Source: Prevotella sp. (GTDB taxonomy: Bacteria; Bacteroidota; Bacteroidia; Bacteroidales; Bacteroidaceae). From it: a stretch of 64,000 nt of DNA. The notes beneath the pieces are model-generated. The model was not told where the DNA came from. It worked only from the letters and a program-made list of their open reading frames with translations, and did not search any database. The stretch is taken from contig JAEEWT010000002.1 in NCBI GenBank assembly GCA_016287755.1, positions 1 to 64,000 of the forward strand, read 5' to 3'. This document shows, in pieces, positions 60,251-64,000 of the stretch. How positions within the stretch are numbered: the stretch's first letter is position 1; every line of letters begins with the position of its first letter. Both the position numbers and the translations under genes were made by a program.

Positions 60251-60862
60251 ATGATTATTGAACGACCAGCCCGATACATCAGGTGGTTTTATCCCCATGC
60301 CACCTGGAGGATGGATCCGAACGAACACGCAGTCTATCTGACGTTCGACGACGGACCCATCCCCGAGGCTACGCCGTTCATTCTCAAGACACTCGAAGCG
60401 TATGGCGCCAAGGCAACCTTCTTCGTGGTGGGGGATAATGTGCGGAAATACCCCGAACTCTTCCAGCAGATCATCGACGGAGGACATCAGGTGGGAAATC
60501 ACACGATGAACCACATCGGCAGTTTCAAGCACTGGACAACCACCTATATCATCAACACCTTCCAGGCCAACGAGCTGGTACACGCCCATCTGTTCCGTCC
60601 GCCACATGGATGGATGCGACACAGTGTGTATTACTGGTTGAAGAAGTATTTCCGGGTGGTGATGTGGGATGTGCTTACGCGCGACTATTCCAAGTGGATG
60701 ACAGCCGAGGATGTGGTGAACAATGTGAAGACGCTTACACGCAACGGCTCCATCATCACCTTCCACGACTCGCTCAAGAGTATCGATAAGCTGCAGACAG
60801 CCCTGCCTGAAGCATTAAGGTGGCTACAAGAACAAGGTTATGCATTCAAGACTTTCCCATGA
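60251..60862 (+). CDS. Polysaccharide deacetylase (NodB-type)
   Basis: A 203-residue CE4 deacetylase. The catalytic TFDDGP motif is near residue 30, the metal-binding HTMNH motif near 83, RPPHGW near 116 and ITFHDS near 173. It lacks a signal peptide or membrane anchor, which is unusual for an enzyme expected to act on peptidoglycan or exopolysaccharide. It may act on a cytoplasmic lipid-linked sugar, or be exported otherwise. Its ATG is directly after the DUF2723 stop and it overlaps queG by 23 nt. Confidence 0.88.
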   Translation: MIIERPARYIRWFYPHATWRMDPNEHAVYLTFDDGPIPEATPFILKTLEAYGAKATFFVVGDNVRKYPELFQQIIDGGHQVGNHTMNHIGSFKHWTTTYIINTFQANELVHAHLFRPPHGWMRHSVYYWLKKYFRVVMWDVLTRDYSKWMTAEDVVNNVKTLTRNGSIITFHDSLKSIDKLQTALPEALRWLQEQGYAFKTFP

Positions 60863-61808
60863 TATCAAAGCCGAGGCTCTTCGTCTCGGCTTTTTCACCT
60901 GCGGAATCGCCCGTGCCGATGCCGTAGATGAGTCCACCGCCCGTTCGTTCCGTGAGTGGCTGGCGAAGGGGAACCATGCGGAAATGCATTACATGGAGAA
61001 CCACTTGGATAAGCGTCTTGACCCGCGATTGCTGATGGACAACCTGAAGAGTATTGTCTGCGTAGCACTGAACTACGCCCCTCAGCAACGTATTCCCGAC
61101 TCAGAATACCAGATTGCCGCTTACGCCTACGGTCAGGACTACCACGACGTTGTCAAACAAAAGCTGCATGCTCTGGCGGCCTTTATCTCCCAGCGTATCA
61201 ATGAAGATAAGCAGGAAAAGGAAAAACTCCACTACAGAGCCTTTTCCGACAGCGCCCCTATCTTGGAGCGCTACTGGGCTGTGCGGGCAGGATTAGGATG
61301 GGTGGGTAGAAACCACCAGCTCATCATCCCCCATGCTGGTAGTATGTTCTTCTTGGGAGAACTGTTCCTTGATATGGAACTGGAGTACGATGAACCCATC
61401 GAGAACCGTTGCGGCAACTGCAGCAAATGCATCGACGCCTGTCCTACAGGAGCACTTACTCCCGTTCCTGGTCTTACCCTCCCCTCTTTTAACGCCGAGA
61501 AATGCCTCTCTTACCAAACCATTGAGAATCGCGGAGACATCCCCTCTTCACTGGCAGAGAAGATGGGCGATTCCATCTACGGCTGCGACCGCTGTCTGCA
61601 GGCCTGTCCTTGGAACCGTTTTGCCCAGCCCACCGATGAGCCACTGCTGCAGCCCAAGGAAGAGTTGTTGGGAATGACCAAGGAGAAATGGCAGCAACTC
61701 ACTGAAGAAGACTACCGGCGCCTGTTCAAGGGCAGTGCCGTGAAACGGGCCAAATACGAAGGATTAATGAGAAACATCAAAGCCATCAGAAATGAGCAAG
61801 ATCAGTAA
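60840..61808 (+). CDS. queG: Epoxyqueuosine reductase
   Basis: A 322-residue cobalamin- and iron-sulfur-dependent enzyme for the last step of queuosine synthesis in tRNA. Two 4Fe-4S motifs are present: CGNCSKCIDACP near residue 191 and CDRCLQACPWN near 250. The N-terminal half has the family segment GNHAEMHYM near 45 and the catalytic region SDSAPILERYWA near 138. Length is close to the short Bacteroidetes form. The start overlaps the deacetylase gene by 23 nt. Confidence 0.93.
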   Translation: MHSRLSHDIKAEALRLGFFTCGIARADAVDESTARSFREWLAKGNHAEMHYMENHLDKRLDPRLLMDNLKSIVCVALNYAPQQRIPDSEYQIAAYAYGQDYHDVVKQKLHALAAFISQRINEDKQEKEKLHYRAFSDSAPILERYWAVRAGLGWVGRNHQLIIPHAGSMFFLGELFLDMELEYDEPIENRCGNCSKCIDACPTGALTPVPGLTLPSFNAEKCLSYQTIENRGDIPSSLAEKMGDSIYGCDRCLQACPWNRFAQPTDEPLLQPKEELLGMTKEKWQQLTEEDYRRLFKGSAVKRAKYEGLMRNIKAIRNEQDQ

Positions 61809-62268
61809 AGACCGGGCATTGGCTGCCCTCGTGCGTACCTTTTTCAAGTATTTCCTCACTGGAATGATGGAGGGGAAAGACCTCAATGATGCCAAGGTTG
61901 TGAAGCAGACTTTGCTGGAACATTACGAGCACATCTCCCGCATCTACAACCAGGAAGTCTTCTATGCCATTGCCCGCATGAACTACGAGGCCGACGAGAT
62001 AGAAGCAGCCCTACGCAGCAATCCCACCAACGACCTGATGCAACTGGTGCGCCTCGCCTGCAGAACCGAACCTTTCTACCACGCCATGGTCGAGGAATAC
62101 AAACGTCATTTCCTCATCCTGCTCGAAGGAAGACTGGCCACCTCCGAGGAAGCCAGTCAGTACACACCCTGCAAGGAAGCCGGCTTCATCGACGAAGCGC
62201 TGGCCATCGATATCATCAACCGAATGGCGCAGAACGCCTACAGCGAAGCCCGCAAACTCGGTATGTAA
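61792..62268 (+). CDS. Small helical protein of unknown function
   Basis: A 158-residue, mostly alpha-helical soluble protein that I do not recognise. It has no signal peptide or membrane helix, and helices span about 8-25, 36-60, 70-90 and 95-115. It overlaps queG by 17 nt and ends the run that starts at 56912. Two cysteines (RLACRTEP and TPCKEAG) are not in a known metal motif. Confidence 0.6.
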   Translation: MSKISKDRALAALVRTFFKYFLTGMMEGKDLNDAKVVKQTLLEHYEHISRIYNQEVFYAIARMNYEADEIEAALRSNPTNDLMQLVRLACRTEPFYHAMVEEYKRHFLILLEGRLATSEEASQYTPCKEAGFIDEALAIDIINRMAQNAYSEARKLGM

Positions 62269-62281
62269 GCGTCAAAAACAA

Positions 62282-63952
62282 TCACTTTTTAAATGCGTGC
62301 TTGGCAAACGCCCAGCCCTTCCTATTATATAATAAGGTAAGACGGCGCTCACGTTCCACCCATGCCTTGAAATCCTTCTGAGAAGGTTGCATCCACTGCA
62401 CCTCGCTCAGCGCTCCCATTCGCGGAAGTACCTGATACTCAGCCTCTGAATTATAGTGAATATACTCCGACCACAGATTTCCCTGTGCTCCTAAGATATG
62501 CTTCTTAGCCTGTTCGCTCAACGATGCGGGAGCAGGATCAAACGAATAAGTCTTCTCTATAGGAATCACCTCAGCAAACGCATACGGCTCTCCCCACTCA
62601 TAATCCTTCACCAGGTAGAAATTGAAGTAGCAGTGGGAGGTAGGACTCATGATCACGTCGTGCCCCTTCTCAGAAGCAACCAGTCCGCCATCAACACCCC
62701 GCCAGCTCATGATCGTAGCACTAGGATTCACATCACTGTCCAACAACTCATCCCAGCCAATCAGTTTCCTTCCTTTCGACTGTACGAAAGCTTCCACCCG
62801 TTTGGTGAAATAACCCTGCAGACGAGCCTCTGGCGACTGATTACCCTTGGCCGTGAGATGCTCTTTCCTGATGCGTTCCTGACATAACGGACACTTTTCC
62901 CAGCGGGTACGAGGAGCCTCATCACCACCAATATGAATATATTCCGAAGGGAAGATATCCATCACTTCCTCCAGTACGCCCTCTACGAAACGGAATGTCT
63001 CTTCCTTACCGGCACAGAGAATATCATCGAAAACACCCCAATGACCCTCCACCTCATACGGTCCGCCGGTGCAGCCCAGTTCAGGATAGGCAGTAAGGGC
63101 ACCCAGCATATGACCAGGCATATCTATTTCTGGTATCACGGTGATGAAACGCTCCTTTGCATACTGCACAATCTCCTTCATCTCCTGCTGTGTATAGTAG
63201 CCCCCATAGCGAGTACCATCGTCTATGTCGGAATTCCTGCCCAGCGTAGTATAGTTACGCCAGCCGCCTATCTCCGCCAGTTTAGGATACCGTTTGATCT
63301 CCATGCGCCAACCCTGATCATCAGTAAGATGCCAGTGGAAAGTATTCATATTGTGCAGCACCATCATGTCGATATACTGCTTCACAAAATCCAACGAGAA
63401 GAAATGGCGCGCCACATCCAGATGCATTCCCCTGTAGCTGAAACGAGGAGCATCAGTAATCTCTGCGGCAGGTAAAACCACTGCGACAGTTTCCTGTCCT
63501 TTATCAGGAAGAACCAACGATTTCCTCAGTGTCTGTATTCCATAGAACACCCCTTGCGGAGTCATACCCTCTATGGTCACACCCCTCTTGTCAACCGTCA
63601 TCCGGTATCCTTCGGGCTCCACCATCTTCTGGTTCAGACGGAGCACTATACTCCTCCCCTTCTCCACCTTGGAAGACAAGGACAATCTTAACCCCGTTTC
63701 CTCCTCTATATATTGCTGAAGGAAACGACCGTTACGCTGCATATCCACATTGTCGGAACCGACAACAATCAGCGTCTGAGCATTCAACACAAAGTCCGCT
63801 TTCTGCAGCAGGGTAATCCTACTGGGCAAGGGAACCACCTGATAATCAGCCTTTGGCCATTCACTATTCCCGTTCTGCGCCACGGCTTGGGTGGAAAGAG
63901 CAAGGAAAAGACAGGTTATACATGTTAGCCAATTCATTCTATAGTTTTTCAT
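62282..63952 (-). CDS. GH20 beta-N-acetylhexosaminidase
   Basis: A 556-residue secreted family 20 glycosidase releasing terminal beta-GlcNAc or GalNAc. After the signal peptide (core LTCITCLFLALSTQAVA) comes the GH20b domain (about 30-160) and the TIM barrel. The catalytic Asp-Glu pair is in HIGGDEAPR near 344, and FHWHLTDDQGWR near 205 and the terminal GNLWSEY are family marks. Substrate assistance by the N-acetyl group is known for GH20. A -7 box is visible upstream, but any -33 lies at the window edge. The ATG at 63952 or one five codons later may be used. Confidence 0.93.
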   Translation of the reverse strand: MKNYRMNWLTCITCLFLALSTQAVAQNGNSEWPKADYQVVPLPSRITLLQKADFVLNAQTLIVVGSDNVDMQRNGRFLQQYIEEETGLRLSLSSKVEKGRSIVLRLNQKMVEPEGYRMTVDKRGVTIEGMTPQGVFYGIQTLRKSLVLPDKGQETVAVVLPAAEITDAPRFSYRGMHLDVARHFFSLDFVKQYIDMMVLHNMNTFHWHLTDDQGWRMEIKRYPKLAEIGGWRNYTTLGRNSDIDDGTRYGGYYTQQEMKEIVQYAKERFITVIPEIDMPGHMLGALTAYPELGCTGGPYEVEGHWGVFDDILCAGKEETFRFVEGVLEEVMDIFPSEYIHIGGDEAPRTRWEKCPLCQERIRKEHLTAKGNQSPEARLQGYFTKRVEAFVQSKGRKLIGWDELLDSDVNPSATIMSWRGVDGGLVASEKGHDVIMSPTSHCYFNFYLVKDYEWGEPYAFAEVIPIEKTYSFDPAPASLSEQAKKHILGAQGNLWSEYIHYNSEAEYQVLPRMGALSEVQWMQPSQKDFKAWVERERRLTLLYNRKGWAFAKHAFKK

Positions 63953-63972
63953 TTCTAAATGTTATTTGGTGA

Positions 63973-63980
63973 CAAAAATA
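63973..63980 (-). promoter_or_regulatory. -7 box of the GH20 gene
   Basis: Minus-strand TATTTTTG fits TAnnTTTG; the -33 region would lie at or beyond the end of the window. Confidence 0.45.
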
Positions 63981-64000
63981 CAAAAAAGATTTTGAATAAT

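Overview
The window looks like a Bacteroidales chromosome, most likely a Prevotella/Xylanibacter-type member of the Prevotellaceae. Evidence for this: promoters follow the Bacteroidetes -33 TTTG / -7 TAnnTTTG pattern rather than -35/-10. There is a hybrid two-component regulator (HTCS) next to periplasmic glycosidases. Many families are near-exclusive to Bacteroidetes (DUF4199, DUF4230, DUF4738, DUF5686, DUF2723, GIN-domain DUF2807). Intergenic DNA is AT-rich and full of short-word repeats. No transposase, integrase, phage gene or CRISPR array was seen. The genus is inference; the phylum is well supported.

Layout: (1) 1-384: SRP RNA and tRNA-Thr on the minus strand, 4 nt apart. (2) 384-3376: a secreted Fn3/choice-of-anchor-J protein and a repeat-rich spacer. 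(3) 3377-7970: a plus-strand run of DUF4199, a GT2 glycosyltransferase, two small envelope proteins, ApbE and a Crp/Fnr regulator. (4) 8043-12917: M3 peptidase, dCMP deaminase, S41 protease, 5-formyl-THF cyclo-ligase, convergent with DUF721/RecF. (5) 14514-15682: TPR membrane protein and lumazine synthase, ending in a clear terminator, then a 760-bp repeat spacer. (6) 16446-21739: exonuclease III, a small protein, two DUF4230 proteins, a Na+/alanine symporter and a MntP exporter with a palindromic insertion. (7) 21740-36787 (minus): two GH31 enzymes, GH2, GH127, an HTCS and a LacI regulator. This set fits removal of xylosyl, galactosyl and arabinosyl side chains (xyloglucan-like), but SusC/SusD and an endo-glycanase are absent. 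(8) 37037-42944 (minus): nucleotidyltransferase, ATP-grasp protein, CDP-alcohol phosphotransferase, DUF5686 outer-membrane protein and HAD hydrolase, plausibly one operon for a polar head group. (9) 43161-45859 (minus): a GIN-domain lipoprotein and an S41 peptidase, each behind a nearly identical ECF-sigma-type promoter. (10) 45931-48543: wreckage, with two gene fragments fused back to back, an 880-bp repeat island and an esterase with an in-frame stop. (11) 48573-62268: Nudix regulator, serine acetyltransferase, rRNA methyltransferase, DPP4-like peptidase, PurD, membrane proteins, a DUF2723 protein, a NodB deacetylase and QueG. (12) 62282-63952: GH20 hexosaminidase.

Two patterns cut across the window. 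First, at least four promoters (about 3.3, 16.4, 43.0 and 49.4 kb) are the right half of a long imperfect palindrome of 70-90 bp centred on a 2-6 nt hub. The left half is a reverse-complement image of the promoter with a decayed -7 box. Second, gene junctions repeatedly carry short tandem words of 7, 8 or 9 bp, each locus with a different word. These words often overlap stop codons or start regions and sometimes fall inside secreted-protein genes. All coordinates and motifs were read by eye, and no database search was possible.
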